64,000 nt of DNA, taken from the NCBI RefSeq assembly GCF_009900765.1, contig NZ_JAAABL010000012.1, positions 19,546-83,545 of the forward strand. The letters are read 5' to 3'. This stretch comes from Rhodovarius lipocyclicus. GTDB lineage: Bacteria; Pseudomonadota; Alphaproteobacteria; Acetobacterales; Acetobacteraceae. Position 1 is the first letter of the stretch; each line of letters begins with the position of its first letter. Below, in pieces: positions 1 to 7,713 of this stretch. The notes under the pieces are model-generated. The model was not told the DNA's origin. It saw nothing but the letters and a program-made list of their open reading frames with translations, and did no database searches. The translations under genes and the position numbers were made by a program.

Positions 1-1
1 G

Positions 2-295
2 GGCTGGCGGCAGGCGCTCGTCCCGGCGGCGGTGGCGGCACCGACGGCGACGGGGATCAGTGGCGGCATCCGCCTCTCCGGCGGCTTCCCGCCCGATGCC
101 GTGCGGCTGCAGGTGTTCGAGGCGACGAGCAGCAGCCTCGCTGCCGCCGTGAAGATCGCGGCCGAACCGACCAGCCTGTTCTGGGACCGCACCGGCCTCA
201 GTGCCGGGGATACCCGTTGGTACTGGCTGCGCGCCGTCTCCGCCGAGGGCAACGTCTCGGCCCTGGCCGGGCCGGTGACAGCAACTGCGCTGTAG
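2..295 (+). CDS. C-terminal end of a phage tail-like protein (partial)
   Basis: The reading frame is open from the first bases of the window to the TAG at 293-295, so this is the 3' end of a longer gene that begins outside. The visible part of about 97 residues is beta-strand-rich, with a pattern like a fibronectin type III module (short hydrophobic strands, then 'WYWLRAV' near the end). Such modules commonly end phage tail-tip or host-specificity proteins. The next gene starts 12 bases downstream on the same strand and looks like a tail spike, which supports a prophage tail origin. The call rests on fold pattern and position, not on a recognised full-length family. Confidence 0.55.
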   Translation, partial: GWRQALVPAAVAAPTATGISGGIRLSGGFPPDAVRLQVFEATSSSLAAAVKIAAEPTSLFWDRTGLSAGDTRWYWLRAVSAEGNVSALAGPVTATAL

Positions 296-306
296 GGAAA
301 TCCATC

Positions 307-2136
307 ATGCCCGCCCGCATCGACGACCTGCTGGTGCTCGACACCGCGGTCAGCAAGACCGATCTCGCCAAGTACCTGCGCGACAGGGAGACGGTGCTGC
401 CAGCCGACTTCGGCGGTCTCGGTGATGGCGTCGCCGATGATCGCGCGGCCATCCAGGCCGCCTTCGATCGCGCGGCAGCCGACCAGAAATTCGCCGTCAT
501 CCCGCCCGGCACCTGGAACGTCTCCGCCGGCGTCACCCTCGGCGGCGGTGCCCGTGGGCTGATCATGCACGGCATCATCCGCTACACCGGCTCTGCTCCG
601 GCCACCGTGCTGACCCTCGGCGATGGCGGCACCACCCGCAACGGGGAGAAGCACTATGCCGGGCTGCAGGTGATCCGACAGACCCAGTCCGACTGGCTCG
701 ACGAGGGCGACATCGGCATCCTGGTGCGCAACATCGACGCCTCGGTGGTCGAGCTGCGGCTGGTCTCGGGCTTCACAATCGGCATGCGGACGCTGGGTGA
801 CGGCCGCGGCGTCGAGGACAGCACCTTCCATCTCGGCCGCATCCTCAACAACCGCATCGGCCTCGACATCCATTGCGCCAGCGCGACCGCCTGGAACACG
901 TCGGTCCGCTACTATGGCGGTCACTTCGCGATCGCGACCGGGATCAACCCCAGCCTGGATCGCTTCGGGATCCGCCTGTCCAAGGCGGATGGCGCCTATT
1001 CCAACCACAACCGCCATGTCTTCGACGCCCCGAATTTCGAGCTGCGCCAGCTCAATCCCAATGTGGCGATCCCGTTCCTCAACGAGACCAGCGGCTCGGC
1101 GATCCTCGGCCGGGCGCTGCGCATGGAGGCCTGCTCCCCGATCGTCGCCCGGCACACCGCCGCAGCGCAGGATTGCGAGTACGAGGTCGCCTGGTCCAAC
1201 ACCTACCAGGTCAGCATCGACTACACGGCAACCGCGACCCGTTGCGGCAACACCGTGCTCAACCGCCACCGCGCGCCAGCGTCGCGGCATCTGCGACTGC
1301 TGGGGTCGGTGCCCAATGTCCGGGCCGCGGCCTTCCGGCACAGCGCGACGGAGATCGGCGCTGAAGGGCTGGCGGTGGTCGCCACCTCGACCACCAGCGC
1401 CACCACCCTCGCCGGGCTGTCTTTCAACGGGCTGGACGACATCACGCCGACCACGCGAGGGCTGCTGCTCGAGGCGCAGCGGGGGCTCGCCTTCGTGGTG
1501 GACTGCTCCCAGGCCAAGGAGTTCGCCCTCGTCCATGCCCTCGTCGGAGGTGCCGACGGGGGACGGATCTTCGTGCGCTGCTTCGATGCGGCGATGAATG
1601 CGCGGGAGAACGTCGCCGGCGACGCGCTGGCCTCCATCACCACGCTGCTGTGGAACGTCCCGTCCAAGGCCTGGACGGGCGGCGCGGCCATGGCCGATGC
1701 CTCGCTGAACAAGCGCATGACGGTGCGGCTTGGGCCCGGCGTGGCCTTTGCGCAGATCGGCGTCGTCGGCTTCGACGGGCAGATCGAGGTCGAGGCGCTG
1801 CGGCTCTACGGCCTGCCCGAGGCGGCACCGGCGCTGCTCTGTGGCACGCCCGCCCTTCCAGTAGGGCAGCGGGAGTTCGCGGCGGAGGTCGCCTGGGATC
1901 TGCCGTCGCTGGCACCAGGGGCGACCAGCCTGCTCGACGTCACCGTCGGTGGCGCGCGGCAGGGGGACATTGGCCATGCCGCGCTCGCCTCCTCGACGCG
2001 GTTCATCGAGCTCGACGCCGCGGTCTGGAGCAACAACACGGTGCGCGTCATGGCCCGCAACATCTCGCCGACGGCGACCTTCGATCTCGGGGCCGCCACG
2101 CTGTCGGTGCAGGTGGTGAAAAGAAGAGCGCCATGA
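307..2136 (+). CDS. Phage tail spike-like protein with pectate-lyase-3 fold
   Basis: Encodes about 609 residues. Near residue 35 it has 'DFGGLGDGVADDRAAIQAA', the hallmark start of the pectate-lyase-3 (right-handed beta-helix) superfamily used by tail spikes and polysaccharide depolymerases. Alternating short hydrophobic strands and many Gly/Asn turns follow, as in a beta-helix, and the last 150 residues look like a separate beta-rich receptor-binding or trimerisation part. The ATG at 307 is chosen over upstream in-frame codons because it follows the preceding stop by 11 bases, with GTAGGGAAAT before it. In a phage it would bind or cleave surface polysaccharide of the host. No catalytic residues could be assigned, so it may only bind. 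Confidence 0.7.
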   Translation: MPARIDDLLVLDTAVSKTDLAKYLRDRETVLPADFGGLGDGVADDRAAIQAAFDRAAADQKFAVIPPGTWNVSAGVTLGGGARGLIMHGIIRYTGSAPATVLTLGDGGTTRNGEKHYAGLQVIRQTQSDWLDEGDIGILVRNIDASVVELRLVSGFTIGMRTLGDGRGVEDSTFHLGRILNNRIGLDIHCASATAWNTSVRYYGGHFAIATGINPSLDRFGIRLSKADGAYSNHNRHVFDAPNFELRQLNPNVAIPFLNETSGSAILGRALRMEACSPIVARHTAAAQDCEYEVAWSNTYQVSIDYTATATRCGNTVLNRHRAPASRHLRLLGSVPNVRAAAFRHSATEIGAEGLAVVATSTTSATTLAGLSFNGLDDITPTTRGLLLEAQRGLAFVVDCSQAKEFALVHALVGGADGGRIFVRCFDAAMNARENVAGDALASITTLLWNVPSKAWTGGAAMADASLNKRMTVRLGPGVAFAQIGVVGFDGQIEVEALRLYGLPEAAPALLCGTPALPVGQREFAAEVAWDLPSLAPGATSLLDVTVGGARQGDIGHAALASSTRFIELDAAVWSNNTVRVMARNISPTATFDLGAATLSVQVVKRRAP

Positions 2137-2379
2137 AGCAGCGGCACACGCGCGTCCAGCAAGTCGACCAGTTCGGCAACTGTCTACCCGCACTTGATTG
2201 ATCCGCCGCGACACTCGCCTTGACGGAGGGATTGTGCGTCTGCGGTGCGCAATTCGTCGCGGTCCCCTTCGATCCACAGAAACATAGCCGCTGTCAGGCA
2301 GGACGTCGGTCTATTGGGCTATCCGAATTTCTCCAATCGGCCATTTTGGTCGCGACGGTGGTGTTGGGGGAGGACAATC

Positions 2380-3363
2380 CTACGAAACCATTATGATCCC
2401 GCGGTTCATCAACTCCTTGAGTTGAACGGCAGCGCCGGTCTGCTTCGATACAGCCTCTGGATCGAAGCTTCCGTCGCTGGTGAACTTGCCCTTGGCATAA
2501 AGGTGCGAATGGCTCCACAGATATGGCGTCGGCACGCCGAGCTTCCGGTACCCCATGCCGTTGAACTTCTCGAACCGGAACAGCATGCGCGGCAGTGACC
2601 AGTCGGTCTCCTCGTGCAGGCCATCAAAGCGGATCGCGTCGATCGCAGAATCGTGCCAGGCGAAGGGCGGTGTGCCGAACGGCGGGCGCCCGGCGGGGAC
2701 GTTGAAGGTGCGCGAGCTCAGTGGATCGCCATTGTGCAGATGGGTGGTGAAGTTGAAGCCGCCCTCCATGCCGTGGGTGATGGCGATGAAGAACCAGGGA
2801 ACATTTGTCGCCGTCGCGACCTTCTCGTAGCTGGCGCGCCCCTTGACGATCTTCGTCATGTAGAATTCGAGGTTGTCCTTCTTGTCGGGCCTGACTTCGC
2901 AGACCGCGAACCACGCGGTGTATTCCGCCTTTAGGGACGCAAAGTCGGTCTTCTTCGAGGGCAGGCCCGGCGCCGTGGTCGGCTGCATGGCCTTCGCCTT
3001 CGCCATGGACAGCGCAGCGCCCGCTACCTCCGGCGCCGGCGGCAACGCCTCGCTGCCCTGCATCTGGCTGAGCGTCCGGTTCAGCCCGTCCAGCGCGTTG
3101 CTCAGCCCAGCGAGGAAACCGCCATGGAAGGGCCCGCGCTGGGCCGCGGCGATGCAGGCCTCGATCGCGTCGATCAAGGCGTTCACAGTCTGCGCCGCCG
3201 CCAGCAGATCGGCGGTCGCGAGGCTTGATATCGCGCCGATCAGAACATGCTTTTCTCGCGCGATGATGGCGATTTCCGCAGGGTCTGTGGACGCGTCCTC
3301 ACGCCTGGTGACGTGCTGCAGCGCCAGAATCGCGTCCTGGATCGCCGCCTGGTTCAACGACAT
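2380..3363 (-). CDS. Lysozyme-like peptidoglycan hydrolase, phage endolysin type
   Basis: Encodes 327 residues. The first ~140 residues are helical and Ala-rich without a clear family. The C-terminal half carries a lysozyme-like module: 'ITHGMEGG' holds the likely catalytic Glu, followed by 'HLHNGDPL', 'NVPAGRP', 'FEKFNGMGYR' and 'YLWSHSHLY'. This motif series is known to me from cyanobacterial and proteobacterial proteins with peptidoglycan-binding domains and from phage-derived endolysins. There is no signal peptide, so export would need a holin or fusion partners. It lies in a minus-strand set with a lipoprotein and an M15 peptidase, next to tail genes on the other strand. A lysis role is inferred; a secreted cell-wall enzyme of a contractile particle is the alternative. 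Confidence 0.65.
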   Translation of the reverse strand: MSLNQAAIQDAILALQHVTRREDASTDPAEIAIIAREKHVLIGAISSLATADLLAAAQTVNALIDAIEACIAAAQRGPFHGGFLAGLSNALDGLNRTLSQMQGSEALPPAPEVAGAALSMAKAKAMQPTTAPGLPSKKTDFASLKAEYTAWFAVCEVRPDKKDNLEFYMTKIVKGRASYEKVATATNVPWFFIAITHGMEGGFNFTTHLHNGDPLSSRTFNVPAGRPPFGTPPFAWHDSAIDAIRFDGLHEETDWSLPRMLFRFEKFNGMGYRKLGVPTPYLWSHSHLYAKGKFTSDGSFDPEAVSKQTGAAVQLKELMNRGIIMVS

Positions 3364-3392
3364 GTAATTTCCTCCCTGAACGGCTGTCGTGA

Positions 3393-4364
3393 TCAGCTAC
3401 CGGCGCGGAATGCCGCCTGCGCACGACGTATCGCCTCGGCGGCGATGCGCGCGTCATCCACCGCGGCGCGGGTCGTTATCAGGTTGAAGCCCGTCGGCTC
3501 CTTCGCAGCTCTGACTACCGCCTTCCAGGATCCCTCGGCGCGCGGGAGCAGCACCACGTAGTTGGAGAGCAGAAGGCGGTAACCGTTCATTAGCCGTGAC
3601 CGCCCAGCCTGCAGCGCCGCACGGTCGGCACGCGACGCGAGCGCGATGCGGATCTCACTGTCGGCGACGAAGATCTGGAACACCGCATCGTGCGCCTCGC
3701 GCAACTGGACGATCAGACGGTTGAAGTTGTCCTCGTTCTGCAGAATGAGTTCCCGTACGCGCGCCGCGTTGTTGGCACTCACCAGTTCGTTCGCCAATGG
3801 TTGCAATTGCTGAGCAACCGGACCGAGCAGCGTCAACACCGCGGCAGCGCCCGAGGTCGGCCCGAATGGTGCTGCGGCGACTTGCGTGAAGCTGGCGAGC
3901 GCACCCGCCAGTCCCTGAATCTGCGCCTCGGCCTCGGCGAGGTTGCGGTTCTCGGCCAAGGCGAGAAGAGCCTCCGTCGCGCCGATGAGCGCGGCCAAGC
4001 CACGTCGTAGCGAGGCGGTGCCCGGCGGATCGGCAATGCTGTTCTCGTAGGCGATGTGCTCGGGGCAGAGCGCGCCGAGAAAGCCGTTGGTTGGTTCGCC
4101 TATCCAGCGCGCGACGCACCCGCTGGCCGTTGGCGCCGGCGGGGGGCCACCGAGGGAAGCGGCGATGGCCGGGCTGGTTGCGCGCTGGACGCCGACGCGC
4201 CTTTCGGCGAGCGCGAGGTCGTCGAACAGAGGATCGGCGGCGGCGCGAACGGTGCTCATCTGCGCCTGCATGCGCGTGAGTTCACTACGCGGTGCCGAGG
4301 CGCATCCCGCGCCCAGTAGCGCAACGCCAAGTGCCACTCTCTGAATGACGGTGCAGAACCGCAC
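3393..4364 (-). CDS. Predicted lipoprotein of unknown function
   Basis: Encodes 323 residues with a lipoprotein signal peptide: basic start (MRFCTVIQR), hydrophobic stretch, and lipobox 'LLGAGC' with the acylated Cys near residue 22. The mature part is mostly alpha-helical with heptad-like spacing (for example 'LAEAEAQIQGLAGALASF') and no recognised enzyme motif. It is transcribed toward the lysozyme-like gene, 29 bases upstream of it. A spanin-like or immunity-like envelope role alongside the two peptidoglycan hydrolases is possible but is only inferred from position. Confidence 0.6.
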   Translation of the reverse strand: MRFCTVIQRVALGVALLGAGCASAPRSELTRMQAQMSTVRAAADPLFDDLALAERRVGVQRATSPAIAASLGGPPPAPTASGCVARWIGEPTNGFLGALCPEHIAYENSIADPPGTASLRRGLAALIGATEALLALAENRNLAEAEAQIQGLAGALASFTQVAAAPFGPTSGAAAVLTLLGPVAQQLQPLANELVSANNAARVRELILQNEDNFNRLIVQLREAHDAVFQIFVADSEIRIALASRADRAALQAGRSRLMNGYRLLLSNYVVLLPRAEGSWKAVVRAAKEPTGFNLITTRAAVDDARIAAEAIRRAQAAFRAGS

Positions 4365-4619
4365 GGCCTAGTCCTCCCTACATCGCATCGCACCTACCGT
4401 GGCAGATCGCTCGCCGCGGCCAGCATCGCCCAATGTCTTGTGGACCCGAGGTGGATCACCGGCGCGACCACGACTGCCGGGGATCAGGAAGAACCCGGCA
4501 AATGCCGAAGAGACCGGAAAAAACAGGCGGGATCTGGTCCTATGGCGGCAAGGCAGGCGGTGTATTCGAGCCCACTCCCCGTGCTGCATGGACGATCATC
4601 CGATGGCCTGTTGCAGAGT

Positions 4620-5483
4620 CTACAGGGCGGAGATCTCAAAATGCATTCCGTCCTTGGGCTGCGTGAAATGGCCGCCCCAATAGATGTTGTGCTTGTTCGC
4701 GATGGCGACCAGTTCCCTGACGCAGCCCTTCGCACCCCAATCGGCCGGAGTATCTCCAATCCAGTTCTGTGTGGCGTTGATATCGAAGGCCGAACCGAAT
4801 GAGTGATTGCTCAGGTCCGAGACGTCCTTGCTGGATTTCGGCCCGTGACCGCCGGCGCCAGGCGGAGCCTTGCCAAACTTGTATCTCGGCAAGAAGAAGC
4901 CGGCATACGAGATGACGAGATGGAGAAGGTCTGCTTCCTCCCATGCCGCGAAGACCTTCCGGAAGACAGACTCAGCCGCTTTATGACAGCGGAATTTGCC
5001 ATGGTAGCCGACTGCGAACTTCAACTGCGGCATGTCGAAAGTGACGACGTTTTCCGCGACCCAGTCTGCGGCCGAACCGTCGCAACTTCCCTTGATGACT
5101 ATGGACTCCGCACGTGGGCGCTGGGCCAGCGGCAGCTGGGTGAATTTGAAGCATCCAAAGTCCTTCTCCCGGCTCTTGTCGGAAGGGCTCTGCAAATTCG
5201 TTGGCTTCGCGGGACCGCCTTTGGCCACAAGTTTCTGATAGTGGTCGTCCGGCAGCACGGAGTAGCCCATGGCCTGCGCCCGTGTAAGCGTCTTGTCGTC
5301 GAGCTTCCCGCTTGGAGGCAGGCCGGCTTTCACCTGGAAGAATTTGCTGGCGACTTCCGTGTTCATGCCGAAGTCACCATCGATGGCGCCTACCTGATCC
5401 AGCCCCTGGCGACGCAGGAAATACTGCCAGCGCTGCACCTCCGTGACGACGTTCTTTGCTCCACGGGCCAGAAGAAAGGCCAT
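4620..5483 (-). CDS. Peptidoglycan-binding M15 (VanY-type) D-Ala-D-Ala carboxypeptidase
   Basis: Encodes 287 residues. The N-terminal 70 residues resemble a peptidoglycan-binding type 1 repeat ('VEVQRW...' type spacing, 'GAIDGDFGMNTEVASKFFQ'). The C-terminal ~130 residues carry the zinc-binding layout of M15 peptidases: 'NHSFGSAFD' gives the His and Asp ligands, and 'DGMHFE' supplies the last His and neighbouring acid. Phage endolysins of this type cut D-Ala-containing cross-links. The start at 5483 has GGAGAG just upstream; the frame stays open further 5' only because it runs through unrelated DNA. No signal peptide is seen. With the lysozyme-like gene this gives two different wall-cleaving activities in one block. 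Confidence 0.75.
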   Translation of the reverse strand: MAFLLARGAKNVVTEVQRWQYFLRRQGLDQVGAIDGDFGMNTEVASKFFQVKAGLPPSGKLDDKTLTRAQAMGYSVLPDDHYQKLVAKGGPAKPTNLQSPSDKSREKDFGCFKFTQLPLAQRPRAESIVIKGSCDGSAADWVAENVVTFDMPQLKFAVGYHGKFRCHKAAESVFRKVFAAWEEADLLHLVISYAGFFLPRYKFGKAPPGAGGHGPKSSKDVSDLSNHSFGSAFDINATQNWIGDTPADWGAKGCVRELVAIANKHNIYWGGHFTQPKDGMHFEISAL

Positions 5484-5749
5484 CTGGATCTCTCCGTCCT
5501 GATCGTTGGTATAGAGTATCGAGCGGTTCGGCAGCGAACAATCAAGAAATGCCAGCTGTGGCGGTGAGGTTCCGATCAGGCTGATCCAGGCGGTCAGGTG
5601 CCGACGGGATGCTACAGGCCGCGATGTCGTTCGTGCCCCCGATACCGGCTGGGCCGGTAAACGTGCCGGTAGACTGTGCTGGCTTCCCACCAGCAACGCG
5701 ATCATCTGAGGACAAAGCGCATGATCCGGAAGCTCCGGTTGCCTGCGGG

Positions 5750-6083
5750 TCAGACGCCTTCGCAAGGCTGGTGTCCGATGGTCCGATCGCCTGCGTCGCC
5801 GACCAGCACGACACGACGTCCATCTGCGGTAACGGCCAGCCCCTCCGGACGGAAGGGGGGCTGCAGCGTCGGCGACGATCGCCTTGTCCCACTTCAACCG
5901 CTCCAGCACCAGGTGTCGGTTAGGTCCGGCCCGGATATAGAGCGCGAAGTCCGCGCCGTTGCCCGTTGAGCCTACGACGATCGGGTTGCGCTGAGGCACG
6001 TACTCGATGCTGCGGATGCCGCGCCCGCCGAGGCCAAGAAGGATCGGCTCGCCAAGCAGCGCATGCGAACCATGCTAACGGCC
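5750..6083 (-). pseudogene. Fragment of a DUF3616-like (phytase-like beta-propeller) gene
   Basis: On the minus strand one frame reads from about 6083 'LLGEPILLGLGGRGIRSIEY', then 'VVGSTGNGADFALYIRAGP' and 'LVLERLKWDKAI'. After a frame change near 5875 it continues as 'PPFRPEGLAVTADGRRVVLV' and 'GDAGDR', ending at a TGA at 5750-5752. This order of motifs matches the C-terminal half of DUF3616 proteins. No start is present: a stop lies just upstream in the first frame. I read it as a decayed 3' fragment carrying one frameshift. The adjoining 5484-5749 shows nothing coding. Confidence 0.6.
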
Positions 6084-6137
6084 CGAAAAGGGTCCCCTAC
6101 GCCACTCGCACCGGTGGGAGCGGCATCAGAAGCTGTT

Positions 6138-6536
6138 TCAGGCGTCGCGACGATACCTAGCCCCGTCGCGGGAGACGAGCACGACTCGGTGGGCGAACAT
6201 ATGGCAATTGGGATCGGCCCGGACCCGCTCCGCGAGTCCCGCGTCATCCGTCAGGATTGCATCGACCCCGTGCATTCCCACCAGTGTCGGCAGCACGCTC
6301 TGTTGCTGCAGGGCCTCGAAGGTGTTCGAGAACTTGAAGTTGGCAACGTGGTCAGACTGGTGCTTGAACGAACAATACCCGAACACCCATTCGGCAGTGT
6401 CGTTCATATAGATCAGGGTGATGCAGGTCTCGTCTGGCCGGGCCAATTCCATTATCGCTTCAGATGTCTCCTTCTCGCCGTCCATTCCGCTGATTCCATA
6501 GAGCCCGCAATACATCGGAAAGAACCTTTCCGCCAT
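6138..6536 (-). CDS. Hypothetical protein, 132 aa
   Basis: A small soluble protein with mixed alpha/beta pattern and a normal amino-acid spread (several Cys, Met, His, Phe), unlike a shadow frame. The ATG follows GGAGGGCTGCC, a strong ribosome-binding site. I recognise no family. Blocks such as 'ETCITLIYMNDTAEWVFGYC' and 'VLPTLVGMHGVDAILTDDAG' suggest alternating strands and helices. It diverges from the membrane-protein/TIR/STAND operon, with a 188-bp gap between the two starts, so a shared regulatory region is possible. Function unknown. Confidence 0.6.
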   Translation of the reverse strand: MAERFFPMYCGLYGISGMDGEKETSEAIMELARPDETCITLIYMNDTAEWVFGYCSFKHQSDHVANFKFSNTFEALQQQSVLPTLVGMHGVDAILTDDAGLAERVRADPNCHMFAHRVVLVSRDGARYRRDA

Positions 6537-6616
6537 GGCAGCCCTCCGCGCAAGATAAAGTGGAGCATCGCACGCTATGACAGGTCAATCGCTCCATTCT
6601 ATATACATGCATGCTG

Positions 6617-6647
6617 TTGACAGCGCGACAAGTTTCCTGCGCAGAAT
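6617..6647 (+). promoter_or_regulatory. Possible promoter of the membrane protein/TIR/STAND operon
   Basis: A TTGACA hexamer at 6617-6622 is followed after 19 bases by CAGAAT (6642-6647), about 78 bases before the ATG at 6725. The -35 box is perfect, but the spacing is longer than ideal and the -10 box is weak, so this is only a candidate. Confidence 0.25.
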
Positions 6648-6724
6648 GAGAGGTCATCCGAGTTCTCAATCGCAGCTGCCGGCGAGGCGAGAACGCATTT
6701 TTGAGACTCTCAGGGAGTATTCAG

Positions 6725-7159
6725 ATGGGAAGACGCATAGTCGGAGAGGAATTTCACGCGACCGGCGGCCCTAGTGGGCCATCAGTAGATGGATATTTTG
6801 ATCGGATTATCAAGTATATCCCGTCTGACGTCGTGGGCGCATGGGTTGCGGTTGCTGGAATTATTGGACAACCTACAGTGAATGGCCCGCCGCGCTACAC
6901 GACGCTTTGGATATCGTTTGCTTTTGGGGTCGTGTTCACTTTCCTGTGGACCGCGAAGCAGACGATGGGAGGCGGGCTCCCCTTTGCGCGCACCCAGGTT
7001 CTACTCTCGACCGTCGCCTTCGTGGTCTGGGTCTTCGCGCTCGGTGGGCCGTTCCGGTCATTCGGGTGGTACGATGATTCTTTCGGCTCGCTCGCGTTAA
7101 TCGGCTTTACGCTTTTGACGGGCCTCGTTGTTCCGAAGGAAGCATCGACGACTCGATAG
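6725..7159 (+). CDS. Small polytopic membrane protein, first gene of the TIR/STAND operon
   Basis: Encodes 144 residues. After a soluble N-terminal ~35 residues with 'YFDRIIKYIPSDVVGAW', there are four hydrophobic segments: around 'VVGAWVAVAGIIG', 'LWISFAFGVVFTFLW', 'VLLSTVAFVVWVFALGG' and 'SLALIGFTLLTGLVV'. The ATG at 6725 is preceded by AGGGAG at good spacing; an upstream in-frame codon lacks this. It ends 55 bases before the TIR gene, so the two are probably co-transcribed. I do not know a named family. The position suggests either a membrane effector or an anchor for the TIR/STAND protein; this is inference. Confidence 0.65.
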   Translation: MGRRIVGEEFHATGGPSGPSVDGYFDRIIKYIPSDVVGAWVAVAGIIGQPTVNGPPRYTTLWISFAFGVVFTFLWTAKQTMGGGLPFARTQVLLSTVAFVVWVFALGGPFRSFGWYDDSFGSLALIGFTLLTGLVVPKEASTTR

Positions 7160-7214
7160 GACGCGCTTCCCTCCAGAAGGAGTATTGTGCGGCGCGGCTT
7201 GTGGAGGGGTGTGG

Positions 7215-7694
7215 ATGCGGTGGGGCGGTCAGGTTTTTCTCAGCTACGACAGCCGTGACGGATCGCGGCTGGCGAATCTTCTCCGCCACGAGCTTGGCCG
7301 CGGCAGTCCGCAGATTGACTGCTCGGCCGACCTGACGACGATCGATCCTGACGATGCCTTGGACGAGGCTGCGACCGCCATTGATCGCTGCGCCTGCTTC
7401 CTGTTCCTCGCCACGCCAATGAGCCTGCAGGGCGACACGCCAACCAAGCTCGAGTGGAAGCTGGCCTTCGACTACAAGAAGCCCATTGTCGTCATCCAAG
7501 CTGGCGAGAGCGCGCCCGTCGGACGCTTAGCGAGACGACCCCGGATCAGGATAGGTCAGGACCAGACCGTTTCGGCCGAAGCGCTGCGCCTTCTCATCGT
7601 TGGGACCGCCACGTCAGAAGGAGAGCTACAAACAGTACAGGGCTACCTGGAGGACGCCCGCGAGGCGCGCGCGCGCGCGAGGCACGCATCATGA
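7215..7694 (+). CDS. TIR-domain protein (N-terminal part of a possible TIR-STAND fusion)
   Basis: Encodes 159 residues. 'QVFLSYDSRDGSRLANLLR' at the start is the beta-A/alpha-A signature of TIR domains. 'CFLFLATPMSL' matches the next core strand, and 'PTKLEWKLAFDYKKPIVVI' carries the Glu expected at the NAD-cleaving site. The ATG at 7215 has GGAGGGG upstream. TIR domains in bacterial immunity hydrolyse NAD+ or make signalling nucleotides. The frame ends in a run of Ala-Arg codons encoded by an alternating GC tract and stops at a TGA at 7692-7694. One extra GC unit would carry the frame straight into the STAND gene. The standalone product may therefore be a truncated form of a longer protein. 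Confidence 0.8.
   Translation: MRWGGQVFLSYDSRDGSRLANLLRHELGRGSPQIDCSADLTTIDPDDALDEAATAIDRCACFLFLATPMSLQGDTPTKLEWKLAFDYKKPIVVIQAGESAPVGRLARRPRIRIGQDQTVSAEALRLLIVGTATSEGELQTVQGYLEDAREARARARHAS
7665..7679 (+). repeat. (GC)7G tract at the TIR/STAND frame junction
   Basis: Fifteen bases of alternating G and C lie inside the TIR gene, 13 bases before its stop. The TIR frame reads through the tract to HAS-stop. The STAND frame is displaced so that a tract one unit longer, (GC)8G, would make a continuous ORF reading ...ARARGTHHEPRYLDAVIEL... Dinucleotide tracts are classical slippage sites, so this is a candidate on/off switch. Confidence 0.7.
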
Positions 7695-7713
7695 GCCGCG
7701 CTACTTGGACGCC

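Noticed and set aside
217..306. Upstream start for the tail-spike gene
   Set aside because: It would overlap the preceding gene by 79 bases and encode an Arg-rich tail; the ATG at 307 is better placed.
4365..4619. Short plus- and minus-strand ORFs between the lipoprotein and the M15 genes
   Set aside because: No ribosome-binding site, mutually overlapping frames and no family resemblance.
5484..5999. 5' extension of the M15 peptidase to 459 residues
   Set aside because: The extension passes through the DUF3616-like fragment in mixed frames; the ATG at 5483 with GGAGAG is convincing.
7600..7713. TTG at 7600 as start of the STAND gene
   Set aside because: It lies deep in the TIR coding sequence, and the 5' part of its translation up to the GC tract looks like shadow; the fusion or a GTG/TTG near 7705-7714 is preferred.
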